DNA of 64,000 bases from Berberis thunbergii (GCA_003290165.1 QNQO01000519.1:620001-684000); one strand, 5' to 3'. Counted from the stretch's first letter, positions 35,369 through 47,000 are shown. Numbers and translations are program-made. The notes: generated by a model from the letters alone, not told the origin.

Positions 35369-37820
35369 ATGGCTCAGCAAAACCTTCTTGATGACACAGC
35401 TTTGGCCAAGGGCCTTGATTTTTTTGAAGACGAGTTACTTTCTGAATTGGTCCTTGCTGAAATTCGTACGAAGTTTGGGGTCCCTGAGGATCTACCATTG
35501 TATGCTCTGAAGGATGACCAGACGCCAATGTCACCACCAGAGGGGTTCATCTGATTGCATTGTGAGATGCTCCAAACTGGAGTCCATTTTTCTATTTTGG
35601 ATGTGATTTGGGACTTCTTAGACCTCTTTGGAATTCCTCCGACCCAAGTGGGGCCTAATGGGTAAAGGATCGTTCTTCTCATTTTGATTAGGGCGAAGGA
35701 AGCTGGCATCCGCGTGACTTCGAGAGTGATTCAGTTGATGACTTCTCGGTTGAAAAATAATGTTGTCTGTAAAATGATGTCGCCGACTTGCTTTGTGAAT
35801 CTACCTGATGACTTCAAGTTCTGGTAAAAGTATTGGTTCTTGGCTCCTGCGGATTCAAAGTATTTCCAATTCAAGGGTCGCTCGCTCGAACGAGAGTTCA
35901 AGCCACTTCGTAAGTATAGCTTTTCTTGTGATTCCGTCATGATTGATTGTATACTAATCGTTGCTCGTGTTTCCTCACAGGTCGGTTTCCTACTACTCCT
36001 TTTACCCTAGAGGATCGAAACACTATTGAAACATTCCGCGACTTGCCAACGAGGAATGTGGTGGACGTCATATGTGCCACCAACTTTATTCGCAGTAGGT
36101 TGTGGGACAACTGGCATGTGGCCCTTACTATTTACCTATCATCGCGAGTCAAATCTGAAGGTGGGGCCTCTTCTAGGAAAAGGAAGGTCGTCGAAGCCAA
36201 GGTTCTTGTCTTGTCTAACACGGAGGAGCCGTCTGAGACGTTTGCCCCCTTTGGGAGCTCGAAGAAGTCCCACGTTAGAACTGGTTCATCTTCAATATGA
36301 TTTGCTCTAGTAAGTGGAGAGCGTGAGTCTGACCTGCCCGTCAGGGCAGAGGCCAATGTATCCGGGCTGGGAGGACCACCTGTGATTAGCAAGGGTTGAA
36401 GATATATCAAATCTTAGTGCCGCATACGCGAAAGCTCTGAGCGAGCAGTTAATGCTAGCGACAATGGCGGCTTTTACTGGTGCCGATCCGCCTGAGGTTC
36501 TGGAATCCGATCGTGTTGTTGGAAAGCTACCCAACAAAGATCGTGGTGACATGAGCACGTTTCTCATAGTCTGCATTGTTCCCCATCTTACTCCAGGTCG
36601 TATATCAAGGTGTTGGAGGGTCCATTGGACAACTCGCTTCCTTTTCTTCCTCCGGATCTTGCTAAGTCATCTCGCATTAAGGGTTCGGTTGCTGGTGACA
36701 AAGAAAAATCTGCATAGGAAGGCTTGGGAGTAGTGGTGACTACAAAGGGTGTTGATGGCGTAATCCCTCACCTAGTAGAGCTTCATCCAGACACGCGGAT
36801 AAGTCTTTTTGCTCCGAACTTAGTAAAGATGAGCACTCGATTATGGCATCGATAAATTGATGTGGACTACGCTTTGAAGAAGCATATAGAAGGCGTCATA
36901 CCTGGCTGATGGATCACTCTCCAAAACCCGAGGAGGATACACTAGAATGGGCGTATGGATAAGGGTTTAAAATACCTTATGCTGGGAGCCAGGTAACCAT
37001 TGTTGGGACGGAAGTCGAGGCGGCCTGTGAGAGGGTGTACACCATGGAGCGTGTCTTCTCGCATATGCAAATGTTGTGTTCTAACGTGCTTTATGAGATT
37101 CAGTTGCTGAGGAAACAGGCTGAGGAGAGGAGGCTAGAACGGTCAGCCGTTGCTACTGAGGCTCAGAGGGTTCGTTTGGACGCCCTCGAGTCTTATATAG
37201 CAGTGGCGAGGTCCGCGAGAGACAGATTTTGGTAGGATTTGGATCTGGCTCATTGTGATCTGGAGGTCACGCTAGAAGCTACGGTCGAGGCACGTTCTGA
37301 ACTACGGTCCCTTGCTGAGGATAATGCTTTGAATGAGGCTCATTGGGTTCAGAAACAACAGTTGGAATCCAATGTGAAGTTCAATGCTCAATAGGCGAGG
37401 AAGGTCGAAGACCATCTCGAATTGGAGACACATTAGCTTTGTGCTGTAAAGAGTAGTTTGACTATAGAGCAATCTCAGGTTGATGCGCTGACAGGAAAGT
37501 TGGAGTTGTTGGAGCGTGAACTTGCTGACGCGAAGGTGCGCAAGGAAGTGCTTCATTAGGAACAAAACAAGTGCAAATTCCACTGGTTGTACATGGTAGA
37601 TTGGAGCTGCTAGCGCTGATAAAGGAAGAGCATCCGGAATGGGACCTTGATCGCAATAAGCAATTTCGTATGTAGACTTGTCAGTGGCTTTTGCATCATC
37701 AGATGAAGAGGGCGGTTCGGATCCTGATGCCTAGGCTGCAGCGCATATGGTTGCGACTCCTGCTCCCTCCTCTGTTAAGCTGAACTATGTTGTTTTTGTA
37801 CATTCTTCTGATAAGTAGTG
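35369..37820 (+). pseudogene. Antisense gene of element C (PF04195-like 'putative gypsy type transposon' protein), decayed
   Basis: It runs opposite to gag. The first exon starts MAQQNLLDDTALAKGLDFFE, with EGFI then a globular region containing FLDLFGIPPTQVGPNG and KYWFLAPADSKYFQFKG, the wording of the Transposase_28-type domain found beside many plant gypsy elements. Intron 35910-35980 (71 nt) has GTAAGTATAG, an ACTAAT branch site and TTCCTCACAG. The second exon gives RRFPTTPFTLEDRN, a basic GASSRKRKVVEAK patch (possible nuclear signal), and then a long Glu/Arg-rich coiled coil at 37,035-37,560. Stops at 35552, 36298 and several later sites break it. Function unknown. Confidence 0.6.
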
Positions 37821-38430
37821 AACTATGCACATTTGTACCTTTTTTTTTGCTTCGACTATTTAATGAAAGCATGTTCATATTGAATACGCTTTGTATCATT
37901 TTGTGCCCGCTATCCCCATTGTGTATTTTTTGTTTCACTTCGTCATTTTACTTTAGCATTGGCTAGTTGGATCAATAAGGAGTCAAGTGGTCTGTCTGCT
38001 ATTGAGAGTTTGATCGTTTGCTTTGCGTGTGGTTCGGAGTCACTGTTGCGTAGTCATGTCCAATAGTGGGTGTTCAACAAATGGTTGAGGAAGAGGCTGC
38101 GCTGCCTAGCTATGGCCCATTCTCAAGGTAAGCCGCTAGGGGATCATTTTGTGTATCAGGTTGTCGGTCGCATTTATTGGCATGAGTAAACTGTGGTAGT
38201 CGAGCACATGCGTTGTAATTGGAGTGTTTGTTCTAAGTTAGGTTTCATAAGCTCGGGCTGGCAATCCATGTAGCACTCGTTCGTGCGTGGCAGGACAATT
38301 TATTGGTCGGCATGTGCGCCCTTTGCTGGTAATAGAATCTCAGCCCATGTGAGCATGAAGTCACTGCTTGAGCTTTGTTTTGTCTTTGGGCCACTGTTTC
38401 GAAAGATAGCAGCGGTCGTGTGGCAAGCCA
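37821..38430. other. Spacer of element C without recognised gene
   Basis: It begins with a likely 3' untranslated and poly(A) region of the antisense gene (TTTAATGAAAGCATGTTC at about 37,857), then balanced-composition sequence that leads into the tandem array. I see no coding domain. Confidence 0.5.
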
Positions 38431-39290
38431 TCTAGGGCATCCACCTTCCGTACCATTTATGTTCGAGCATGGTGGACTACAGGTTCGGGGAGCGAGGATT
38501 AGGCGATCATGGTCTGTTGAAGAGCGATGATCCCATGGTGAGGCGTTGACATCAGTTTCGGACTGACTAGCCTCCCACCTTTCAAACTATCTACACTCGT
38601 ACGTAGTGGGCTACATGTTTGAGACTAGGGGATTCTGCGACCATGCTAAAAAGCAATGATCTGGTGGCTAGCCGCCGAAGTCAGTTCAAAACTGACTAAG
38701 CTCCCACCTTCAAAATCATCTACACCCGTGTACATCGAGCTACAAATTTGGGAGTTTTTGGCGACCATGGTCTGTTGAAGAGCAGTGGTCCCATGGAAAG
38801 CCTTCGAAATCAGTTCGGGACTGACTAGGCTCTAAACTTCTAAACCATCTACGACAAACCATCTACGACTGCACAATAGAGGCTACAAGTTCAGAGTTAG
38901 CATTTTTGTGACCATGGTTTGTAGAAGAACAATGGTCCTGTGGCGAGCCGTCGGAATCAAATCGGGACTGACTAGGCTCCCACTTTCCAGACCATCTACA
39001 CCCGCGCAGTGGGGGCTCCAACTCTGGACTTTGATGAAAAGTTGTTGTTGCCAGTCGTCACAAGCTAGGCTTACCTGATTAGGTTCGGCGACCATTTTTT
39101 GTGAAGGGGACAGCGGTCCCTGGCAAGTCGTCATCACCAGGCGTGATAGCGCTGATTAGACTCCCATTTCCTAAACCATCGGCGTCTGCGCTAGGCAGAC
39201 TAGGTGTCGGGGTGGACCGAAAGTCATCGTCATCAGTTAAGGTTGAGTAAGCTTGCCTGGTCAAGTGGAGGCTCTGCCTACTGAGGGCAT
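38430..39290. repeat. Tandem array in element C, units of about 120-180 bp, five to six copies
   Basis: Units with GACCATGGTCTGTTGAAGAGC, CAGTTCGGGACTGACTAGGCT and CCATCTACACCCG recur with starts near 38505, 38639, 38763, 38911 and 39089. Later units are more diverged. The array lies between protease and the antisense gene, in the 3' half of the element. Confidence 0.85.
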
Positions 39291-40986
39291 GCAAGCCTAT
39301 ATCCTCAAGCGGAGTGCGTTGTGCGGATAACTTATGAAGAGATAGGAGTACCTTGAATCATCTGGTAGTAAGCAGGTGTGATCCGTGTGTTAGGAATGAC
39401 TAGGGTTTCTCATGCTCGCATCAAACATGTGGTAGAATACTATTTGAATAGTGGGCCGACTCCCATTGGCATGTAGATCACGTGTATGGTGTAGATCGCG
39501 CGGTAGCACGTGTACGGCGTGGATTGTGAGACGGTTGAGTATCGGTTACTACCCCTCAATTAGTGGGGTTGGATGCAGCCCCAATGATTGGACAAAAGTG
39601 GACCTGCACAGTATCCTTGGGACCGTCATCTCCTCATTTCCCGTACGGTATTTAATGTTGAAGCGCCCGCTTAGTGAGCCATTATGTCTATATAAAGGTG
39701 TTCCTCCATCGTTGTAGGCATTATCTTCTGCGGAGCGTATCTCCTGTAATGTTCTTACTTGAAGAGAATGTTTTGGTTTTCCAAATGTTGAAGAAAGATC
39801 TCCATCATTGGAGTCTTTGAATGTTCTGACATTTGTGTCGATGTGGCACGATGAAAATCATTGTTATGTGTAGTCACCTGCTCTGGGTGAGCACCTAGTT
39901 GTTTCGTTGAGATTCTGTGATTTTTTCTCATATTGCGGAGAAGATGTACGAACTCACTGCTAAGGAATGAGTATGTCGTTTATGCACCGGTGCCTTGCCG
40001 CTGCTCTAGAGCGCTTAATTTCAGAGATAACACCAACGCCCAACACCGGAGTGGTTGCCTCCACAACTTCTCCATTAACCACGTTGTCTTACCTTGCGTT
40101 GGAATTCGAGATCTCGGGACGGAGAGGAGTTGGACATGGTCCACTGAATTGCGCCATTGACTCCTAGATGCCTTTTTCATCCCTGAAGTGGGAAGGTGCA
40201 CTCGATCTGTATCAACCTGATACTTGTCCCAAGTTCACCCGGTCGACCGAATCAAGCATGTGAGCTGGTCGTATCTGGGTTGTGGCTTGTTACGAGGTCC
40301 CCGGTTGCCGATTTTGTACCACCTTAGACCATATTTGAGGTTGTGTCAGTGGGAGCGGTGTTGTTGCTCGTATATACTGTACATCGGGGAGTCTGCATTG
40401 TTTACCTTGGGTGCCTTTGCTATTTATGACATCAAATTGTTTAAGCGAGTTTTTACTTTATGTCGCATCAGATTCAGATGCTCGTAGTATGTAGTCTTTT
40501 GTATTCGCCTCAAGACGTTCATTGTTACATTTTTCCAGTAATCAATAGAGTGTGTTTGCGTAATTATTTATTTATTTCTTAAATGATTGCAAATCACATA
40601 AGTTTCTGAGAACTAAACTCTAAATTGACTATGGAATGAAAAATAAACAACTGAAATAGACTAGCTATTGGGGAAGAGAAGTCGACCCGACCATGAAGTG
40701 AATTTGCATGGTCCTTGTCGGATCGTTGATACTTTCAATGGACTGTTGAGTTTCGCTGATGTCACTAAGGCTACTGAAAAATAAACCTTGTGTGGGAGTT
40801 AATCTCCGCGCCGACGGAATGTCATGGGTTGTACTCCCTCATGCATTGACCTATCCGTTCTGCTGGGTTGAAGAGCGAATTGCTTTTGTTCCATTTGATT
40901 GATCCCCATTTCTGAAATTAGCCACTACTATTGGGATCTCATGTGAGTGAAGTTGTGCGTCCACAGTCACAGGATCTGACTCAGTT
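39291..40986. other. Element C interior where pol would be expected; no RT, RNase H or integrase motif seen
   Basis: Six-frame reading shows short frames only (39,451-39,717; 39,933-40,201; 40,224-40,487) with no YVDD, RNase H or integrase signature. One minus-strand stretch near 40,780 (VGAEINSHTRFIFQ) could be the protease-RT linker. The absence of pol argues that the element moved using enzymes made elsewhere. Confidence 0.55.
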
Positions 40987-41283
40987 TCAGGTTGCGCTGT
41001 AGGGTTCGATTGGATCTGGGAACATTTGCTTTAATGCGGCAAAATGGCAGCCTCGTGCCATAGGCTGGTCTCCACGTATCGTTCCTTCAGAGTGGTTAGC
41101 AGTGTACTTAATGCATTGGTGAAGGGTGGAGACTACGACCTCCATCTTGTGGAGCCATGGTCTTTCCGAGATAAGGTTGTAGGTAGATGGCGCATCTACT
41201 ACCATGAAGTCCAGAAACAAAACCTTTCTGAGTTGTGCTCTCTTGCCACTGTTGCTAACCTTATCTTCCCAATTGGGAAGCAT
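40987..41283 (-). pseudogene. Protease C-terminal block of element C
   Basis: The open minus-strand frame reads KVLFLDFMVVDAPSTYNLIS then ERPWLHKMEVVVSTLHQCIK and GDQPMARGCHF. It equals the conserved FVVVDAPSPYNAILGRPWLH block of gypsy proteases with several changes. The active-site part further right is degraded. It ends near DPIEPYSAT with no RT following. Confidence 0.75.
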
Positions 41284-41639
41284 TTTCTCCGCTGAATACG
41301 ATCAGTCGATAGTTTGAGGACGTTAGGTTATCTTCCTTCAGACCCATACTGTGGAATGCATTGTGGAACAGAACGTTGAGTGAGCTCCCAGTGTCTACCA
41401 AAGCTCTTTTTACCTATCACTTTGCAATAGAGACTAAAATGACTAGGGCGTCATTGTGCAGCGCTCAGACTTCTTCGAGGTCCTTGTCCTCATCCGTAGG
41501 CTATGTCTGCATATCTAGTAGAGCCTGCTTGCGGGACCTGTTTGATTGGTCTTCATGCAGTCCGACCCCATGAAGGACATAAACTATGCTTGGAGTCTCC
41601 TTCTCTATTTCCTTGACTGACTCCCCCGATCCCTAGACC

Positions 41640-43030
41640 GTTCTGGTCGCTTCTCAGAGCTCAGAAATTCCTTTAGCTTGCCCCTGCGGATCTAGTACTC
41701 GATCTCATACCTTAGACTCTTGCAGTCATTGGTATCATGGCCACCCTTCTTGTGTTACGAGCAGTATTTTTTGTTTTCACGCTTGGAGGGGTTTTCGTTA
41801 CTTTGGGGGCCACTTCAGATCTTCCCAGTTTTTCATGGAATTCAGGACATCTGAAATGCAAGAATTCAGGGGGGTTATGGCTCTGGATCCAACGTAGTAG
41901 GATGCTTTCTTTGGTCTAGCTCGGCCAGGGTATGACCTGTTGTCATTGCGCTTTTTCTTACCTATTTCTTCATCTTCAAGCCTCCTTCCTGTTTTTAGGA
42001 GCGGATGGCTTCTTATCTCCTTTTGTTTCCCTCTTCACAGTTCTCAACTACTCTAAGGTGATGTAGCTCTGAGCACTTTTGAGGAGCTCCGTCATATCCA
42101 AAAGGGGTTCCAAGGTGAGACTCTCATAAGCTTTCCCTTCTTCAGACCCGCGGTAAAAGTAGTCACGGCTGTGTCGTCATTGCAACCATCAATGAGTGTC
42201 GGCTCGTCGTTGAAACATGTGACATACTCTCTGAGTGTCTCATTGGATCTTTCTTTGAGAGAGAGTATGTAGTGTGGGCTCTTTCGGAGGTGATGACTTC
42301 TTACAAAGCGCGTTTGGAACTCCTTCGCCAATGCCTTGAATAAGTCGATCGACTTCGGCGGGAGGTTGTGGAACCATGTTAGTGCCGAATTTTTCAGGCT
42401 AGTATGAAAGGTTCTGCACATGACCGACTCGAATCCTTTTTTGAGTGCCATTACATTTAGGTAATGGCGTAGGAGGTCGAACGGGTCAGTGATCCCGTCA
42501 TAAAAGTCGAGCTTTGGAGGCGTGAACTTCTTTGGAAGGGCTTCATTCATGATACGGTCCATGAATGGCGGAATAGAAAAATGGTATAGCACCTATGGGT
42601 AGTGTGCCCCTCTATGGAGGGGGTTCTAAATGTCGAGCCACTCCGGCCTGAGAGTCGATTCTGCGTTAGTTGCGCCGCCTCTTCTAGTCCAATGGGAACT
42701 AGCAGGGGCTTGACTCTTCTGTGTTTGCTCTCAGTTGTCTTCTTGAAACGGAGGTTTGTGTTCCTCCTGATCTCCTTTAGCGAGTCAAGGGTTTTGGTGT
42801 ATGAAAGTCTCCACTGCTTTGGCGATTTGTTGTATCTGAGATGACAGAAAATCCATCCTGGGGTCCGTAATCGTCGTGGTTGGCGCGGGGACATGAGCCT
42901 GTTGCCCTTGTGCCATCGGCATCATTGAGAGCGGTGGTATAGCGCCAGTCTGGGCGTTTGGCGTGTCCCTTTGTTCTCCATTGTTGCCTGATCGGGTGGT
43001 CACCGTCTCTTCGTAGCCTGAGGTGAGATA
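41640..43030 (-). pseudogene. Gag of element C, partly open
   Basis: The N-terminal part (43,020-42,785) is polar with QGQQAHVPAPTTTITDPRMD and a following helix, SSQIQQIAKAVETF. The core 42,592-42,092 is fully open: IPPFMDRIMNEALPKKFTPP, DPFDLLRHYLNVMALKKGFE, WFHNLPPKSIDLFKALAKEF and LKERSNETLREYVTCFNDEP are classical gag domain motifs. The Zn knuckle follows at about 41,755-41,715 as YCS(stop)HKKGGHDTNDC, with one stop in place of a residue. Then a basic linker leads toward the protease. It is better preserved than most coding pieces here, in line with recent insertion. Confidence 0.8.
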
Positions 43031-43053
43031 ATGCAAGTAAAAGGTTACGAACT

Positions 43054-43078
43054 TTGTCGTCCCCACGGACGACGCCAA
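43054..43078 (-). promoter_or_regulatory. Primer-binding site of element C
   Basis: The minus strand reads TTTGGCGTCGTCCGTGGGGA immediately after the LTR end TGCATCAG. It resembles the TGGCGCCGTCCGTGGGGA sites of gypsy elements with a single transition. Confidence 0.7.
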
Positions 43079-43080
43079 AC

Positions 43081-43727
43081 TGATGCAGTCATGTGAGCCA
43101 CGGAACACATGTGAGCCACGGACCACCGATGTGCTGGCCGATGGAACTCCGATGCTAAAATTAGACGGGGATTTGAGGAAAGTGTAATGTTGTAAATAGG
43201 AAATTTTTAGAGCATCTTAGCCTACCAACCTCATGTCTTATTTATAGTGTAGAAGTCCTAGTTCGATCAAGCCATCGATGGCATAGTTTAGGGAAGAAAA
43301 TCTTCATTGAGATCCTTCTCTAATTAGGAGTCGTGTTGTGGAGGGAAGTCTCCCTATTAGCCGTGTGCTCCTAGATACGTGGGAGATAGTTCCCATTCCA
43401 AGAGTGGTCTATAGGTAGAAGTCTCCATATGTGATTCGTAATCTGAAATACGCCTCCTAGTTGGAAGCAAAGAAACGCTGTAATTGCCCATCCGAAGTTG
43501 ATCCTCAAGATACTTTCCTTAACATGGCTTACGGGTATTGAGGATAGCTATGAGACACATGGGCCCAGCAGGCTGCAAGAATTTGGGTCTGTTTGGAGGA
43601 CTGCATTGGGCAGGCTTAGAACTGCTTGGGCAGGATCAGTGTTGCACTGATGCTAGGGCCTATTTTTTCTCGAGATCATCATGACACGTGTACAACACAA
43701 ATTTGGAGCCGTTTTGGTGTATCATTA
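43081..43727 (-). repeat. 5' LTR of element C, 647 bp
   Basis: It starts TGATGCAGTC at 43081 and ends TATCATTA at 43727. ACTATAAATAAGAC on the minus strand (around 43236-43249) is the likely TATA box, present in both LTRs. Confidence 0.9.
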
Positions 43728-44120
43728 GATACAATTCACGTAGATGAGGGAAGTGCTACCAACATACTTCAACTTTCGGTTGTTAAACAGATGGATTTAG
43801 AATCACTTATAAACAAAAAGGCAAAAGTCTTAACTGCCTTCAATGGGGCTACATGAGTAACAATTGGCACTATGATTCTAAACATCTACTAACCACCAGT
43901 CATCTGCTTGTAAACCTTTATGATAATATATGAGCCTTTTCCATACAACGGATTTCTAAGGAGATCATGGATAACTAAAATTAAAGTTGTCACATCTTGT
44001 CTACAACAAAAAATTAGATATCCAATTTCAGGGGTGGAGTTGGAGAAATAAAGAATGATCAAGCCATTGCAAGAAGGTGTGCAGCCCGAGTCTTGAAGGA
44101 ACAAAACGGAAGGAATTTAT
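43728..44120 (+). pseudogene. Protease of element B, right half
   Basis: It resumes after element C with DTIHVDEGSATNILQLSVVK, the active-site and following strands. AFNGAT near 43,840 and YEPFPYNGFLRRSW near 43,925-43,970 are the next conserved blocks. With element C and one GATAC copy removed, the left and right halves read in the same frame. Later stops are present. Confidence 0.75.
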
Positions 44121-44279
44121 TCCCGTTACTTTAGTCGGAATGAAAGGGAAATTCAATTGGATTCTCAGTTGAGGAGGGATGGAGACCAAAAGAAGATGCC
44201 AAACTTGTGATTCTTGAACTTGATATGCCTGAAAAAAAGGCAAAAGTCGACTTAGCGTGGATTAGAAGGCAGAGCTCAC

Positions 44280-45020
44280 TAGTTTTCTTAAACCAACAAA
44301 GATGTGTTCGCTTGGTCAGCCTCCGACATGCCTGGAATTGATCCAAGTGTGATATGCCTGAAACTGTATGTAGACCCGACATTTAGGCCTATTGCGTAGA
44401 AGATGCAGAACTTTGCACCAGAAAAAGTATCAATCAATGAAGCCGAGATAGACAAGCTCTTGGCAGGTGGTTTCATCGAGGAGGTATCCTCCATCGATTG
44501 GTTGGCAATGTGGTATTAGTTAAGAAAAAAGAAAAAGGAAAAAGGAGAGTTTGTGTGGATTACATTGACCTCAACAAAGCATGCCCAAAAGACGTCTATC
44601 ATCTACCTCACATTGATCAGTTAGTAAATTCCACATCTGGCAACGAGTTGCTCAGTTTTCTAGATGCCTATTCAGGCTATAATCAAATTATGATGTACGA
44701 ACTCAACAAAGCCAAAACTTCATTCATCATCGAAAAATGGACTTACTGTTACAAGGTAATGCCATTCGGTTTAAAAAATGTTGGAGCGACCTATCAAAAG
44801 TTAATGAACAAAATCTTCAAGCATTTAATTGGCAAAACCGTGGAGGTCTACGTAGACGACATGCTGGTCAAGGGTTTTTAGTGTGCAGATCACATCAGAA
44901 ATCTTGAGGAAACATTTGAACTTCTAAGCAAGTATCGAATGAAATTGAATCCAGAGAAGTGTACTTTTGGAGTTTTGTCAGGAAGATTTTTGGGATACTT
45001 AAATAACCCAGAGAGGAATT
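44280..45020 (+). pseudogene. Reverse transcriptase of element B
   Basis: The KDVFAWSASDMPGIDPSV lead-in starts at about 44,295. An open frame at 44,498-44,881 holds RRVCVDYIDLNKACPKD, LLSFLDAYSGYNQI, YKVMPFGLKNVGATYQ and the catalytic VYVDDMLVK with YVDD at 44849-44860. After a TAG at 44,879 the frame goes on with KYRMKLNPEKCTFGVLSG and RFLGYL. The RT active-site aspartates are intact in this piece, but stops before and after mean no full polyprotein can be made. Confidence 0.85.
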
Positions 45021-45239
45021 GAAGCTCATCTAAATCAAATCAAATCAAAGCCATCATTGACATGAAGTCACCATCAACTTCAAAATAAATCCAAAGTTTC
45101 CCTGGTAGAGTAACAACTTTTAATCAGTTTCTGAGTAGATCAACAGACAATTGTAAGCCATTTTTTAAAGCATTGAAAAAGGACAGAGAGACAAATGGGA
45201 TGAAGAGTATGAAACTGCATTTCAAAACTTGAAAACTTA

Positions 45240-46140
45240 CTTATCTTCTCCTTCCTTACTGTCAAAACCTCAACTGGGAGAAGACTCGTACATCTACTTG
45301 GCAATTTTCGAATGTGATTGTTAGCTCAGCTCTCATCAGATAAGAGTTGGGGGCACAAATTCCTGTATTTTACATATCTAAAGTTCTTCTCGATGCTAAA
45401 ACCAGATACCTAAAAATGGAAATTTTAATTTTGGTACTTTTGATTTGGCAAAGTAGTTAAGGCCTTACTTTCAAGCTCGAGTGATTATCATGATGGAATA
45501 TCCTTTACGGTCAATCCTCCACAGCTCGGATGCTTATCAAAAATTCATGAAATGGGCCACAAAGTTAAACCAATATGATTTGATCTACCAGCCAAGGAAA
45601 ACTATAAAGGCTTAAGCCTTAGCAAATTTCGTAGCAGAGTTCACACCCTCCTTAGCTGAAGAGACAAAGTCAGCCAACAGATCACTGCCGTACCCCTCAG
45701 CAACAGAAGATTCCTCAGTTCATGCTGGATAAGGAGCAGGTCATCCAAAGATATGTGGCATTTATATGTAGATGGGGTCATCAAATCACAAGGGTGCCGG
45801 GGCGAGACTTGTTTTATTCACGCCCGATGGAACATGGTAGAGTAAGCCATTACACTTCGTTTCAAAGCCTCCAATAATGAGGCAGAATATTAGGCCATGC
45901 TTGCTAGTCTACGCCTAACAAATTAGTTGTCCGTCAAAAGGTTTGCCATCTATTCAGATTCTCAGCTTATAACCAGTCAAGCATCTGGTGAATACATTGT
46001 AAAGCATCGAAGAATGATCCTTTACTTAGACAAAGTCCAAGAGCTTTTGAAAGTTTTTCCTATTTTAATAATTAAGTAGGTCCCTAGAGCAAAAAACTCT
46101 CATGCAGATACATTAGTGAACTTGGGGTCAGCCTAAGATT
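45240..46140 (+). pseudogene. RNase H of element B
   Basis: The RT-RH connection is seen as EYPLRSILHSSDAYQKFMKW and YDLIYQPRKTIKA near 45,500-45,610, then NFVAEFTPSLAEETKSAN. The RNase H core starts LYVDG at about 45,760-45,774, with SNHKGAGARLVLFTPDG reached after a frame change. SDSQLITSQASGEY at about 45,957-46,000 and HADTLVNLGSA at 46,100-46,135 follow. The catalytic Asp of LYVDG and of SDSQ are both present; the Glu-bearing NNEAEY motif is broken (IMRQNI). Confidence 0.8.
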
Positions 46141-46219
46141 ATCAATTTAGGCACTCTATCCCAGTCGAGCACCTGGAAATGCAAGTATTAAAAAGAAGTC
46201 GAGATGATGATGATCGATG

Positions 46220-46463
46220 CTAATCCTACTTGGCAAGATCCCATTATTGATTTTCCACTGAATGGTAATCTGCCAGCAGATAAGACACAAGCCAAGAAAC
46301 TCCAACAAAAGGCTGCAAAATATTATGTGAAGAAATAAAAGCTCTACCGCATATCGTATTTGGGGCCTGACCTCACCTGTACTAGTTTTCCAGTAGTACT
46401 TGAAGTTTTGAGTAGCATTCATGAAGGATTTTGTGGAAATCATTTTGGTGGCAGATCACTATA
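46220..46463 (+). pseudogene. Integrase N-terminal (HHCC-type) part of element B, cut by the CACTA element
   Basis: KAAKYYVKK then LYRISYLGPDLTCTSFPVVL and SSIHEGFCGNHFGGRSLYT. The two His of the zinc-binding HHCC motif are seen (IHEG and NHFG). The cysteines and catalytic core would lie further on, but the CACTA terminus begins at 46464 and no integrase sequence is found on its far side. Confidence 0.75.
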
Positions 46464-46499
46464 CACTACACCAAAAGGCATGTTTAGCTACGGGGAGGT

Positions 46500-46685
46500 T
46501 GCCACGGTTCTAAGCAGTTGGTTTATTTGCCACGGTTTTTAGCCGTGGCTATAATGGCCCACGGTTTAGAACCGTGGCTACAAAAATTACACCAAACGGG
46601 TTGCCACGATTTTAAACCGTGGCTATACCTGCCAACGGTTTATAACCGTGGCTAAAATTGCCAACGGTTTAAAATCGTAGCTATC
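46500..46685. repeat. Left subterminal palindrome array of the Pack-CACTA
   Basis: Five units such as GCCACGGTTTTTAGCCGTGGC, CCCACGGTTTAGAACCGTGGC and GCCAACGGTTTATAACCGTGGC, separated by 6-8 bp AT-rich spacers. Each unit is a near-perfect palindrome of about 21 bp. Confidence 0.9.
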
Positions 46686-46778
46686 AAATTTACATTTTGA
46701 CGAATATATTTTCGCGCTTTGGAGGGAGAAGTTTCCCGCTTTGGCAAAAAATTGGGGAAAAATAGATTCTCGCTCTCC

Positions 46779-46906
46779 ACGCTTCCTCTTCACAGTCACT
46801 GATTCTCGAAGTAGAGAAGAAGAAGGACGAAAAAAGGAGAGGACGCTTCCTCTTCACAGTCACTGATTCTCGAAGTAGAGAAGAAGAAGGACGAAAAAAG
46901 GAGAGG
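46779..46906 (+). repeat. 64-bp direct tandem duplication upstream of the NIGT1-like fragment
   Basis: ACGCTTCCTCTTCACAGTCA through GAAAAAAGGAGAGG at 46779-46842 is repeated essentially unchanged at 46843-46906. It lies in the leader between the CACTA end and the captured exons. Confidence 0.95.
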
Positions 46907-46914
46907 ACGATAGA

Positions 46915-47000
46915 AAAGAAGAAAAAGAAGAAGAAGAAGAAGAAGAAGAAGAAGAAGAAGAAGAAGAAGAAGAAGAAGAAGAAAAAGAAGAAGAAGAAAG
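46915..47000. repeat. (GAA)n microsatellite
   Basis: More than 20 GAA units with two A-rich interruptions, directly after the 64-bp duplication, in the likely transcribed leader of the captured fragment. Confidence 0.95.

Larger units (their letters stand above)
34424..43727 (-). mobile_element. Non-autonomous Ty3/gypsy element C (Tat-like), 9.3 kb, nested in element B
   Basis: Two LTRs in direct orientation (34424-35111 and 43081-43727) have TGATGCA...CATCA ends, the right one mutated to CATTA. They are flanked by a perfect 5-bp duplication GATAC (34419-34423 and 43728-43732). The primer site shows it reads on the minus strand: gag (43,030-41,640), protease (41,283-40,987), then no RT, RNase H or integrase that I can see. 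A tandem array follows, then a spliced gene on the opposite strand, then the 3' LTR. Extra antisense ORFs and 3' tandem arrays are known for Tat-lineage elements. Confidence 0.85.

Noticed and set aside
39451..40487. Plus-strand frames in element C as a possible second antisense gene
   Set aside because: Cys/Arg/Trp-rich translations with no family resemblance; typical of shadow frames in balanced-composition DNA.
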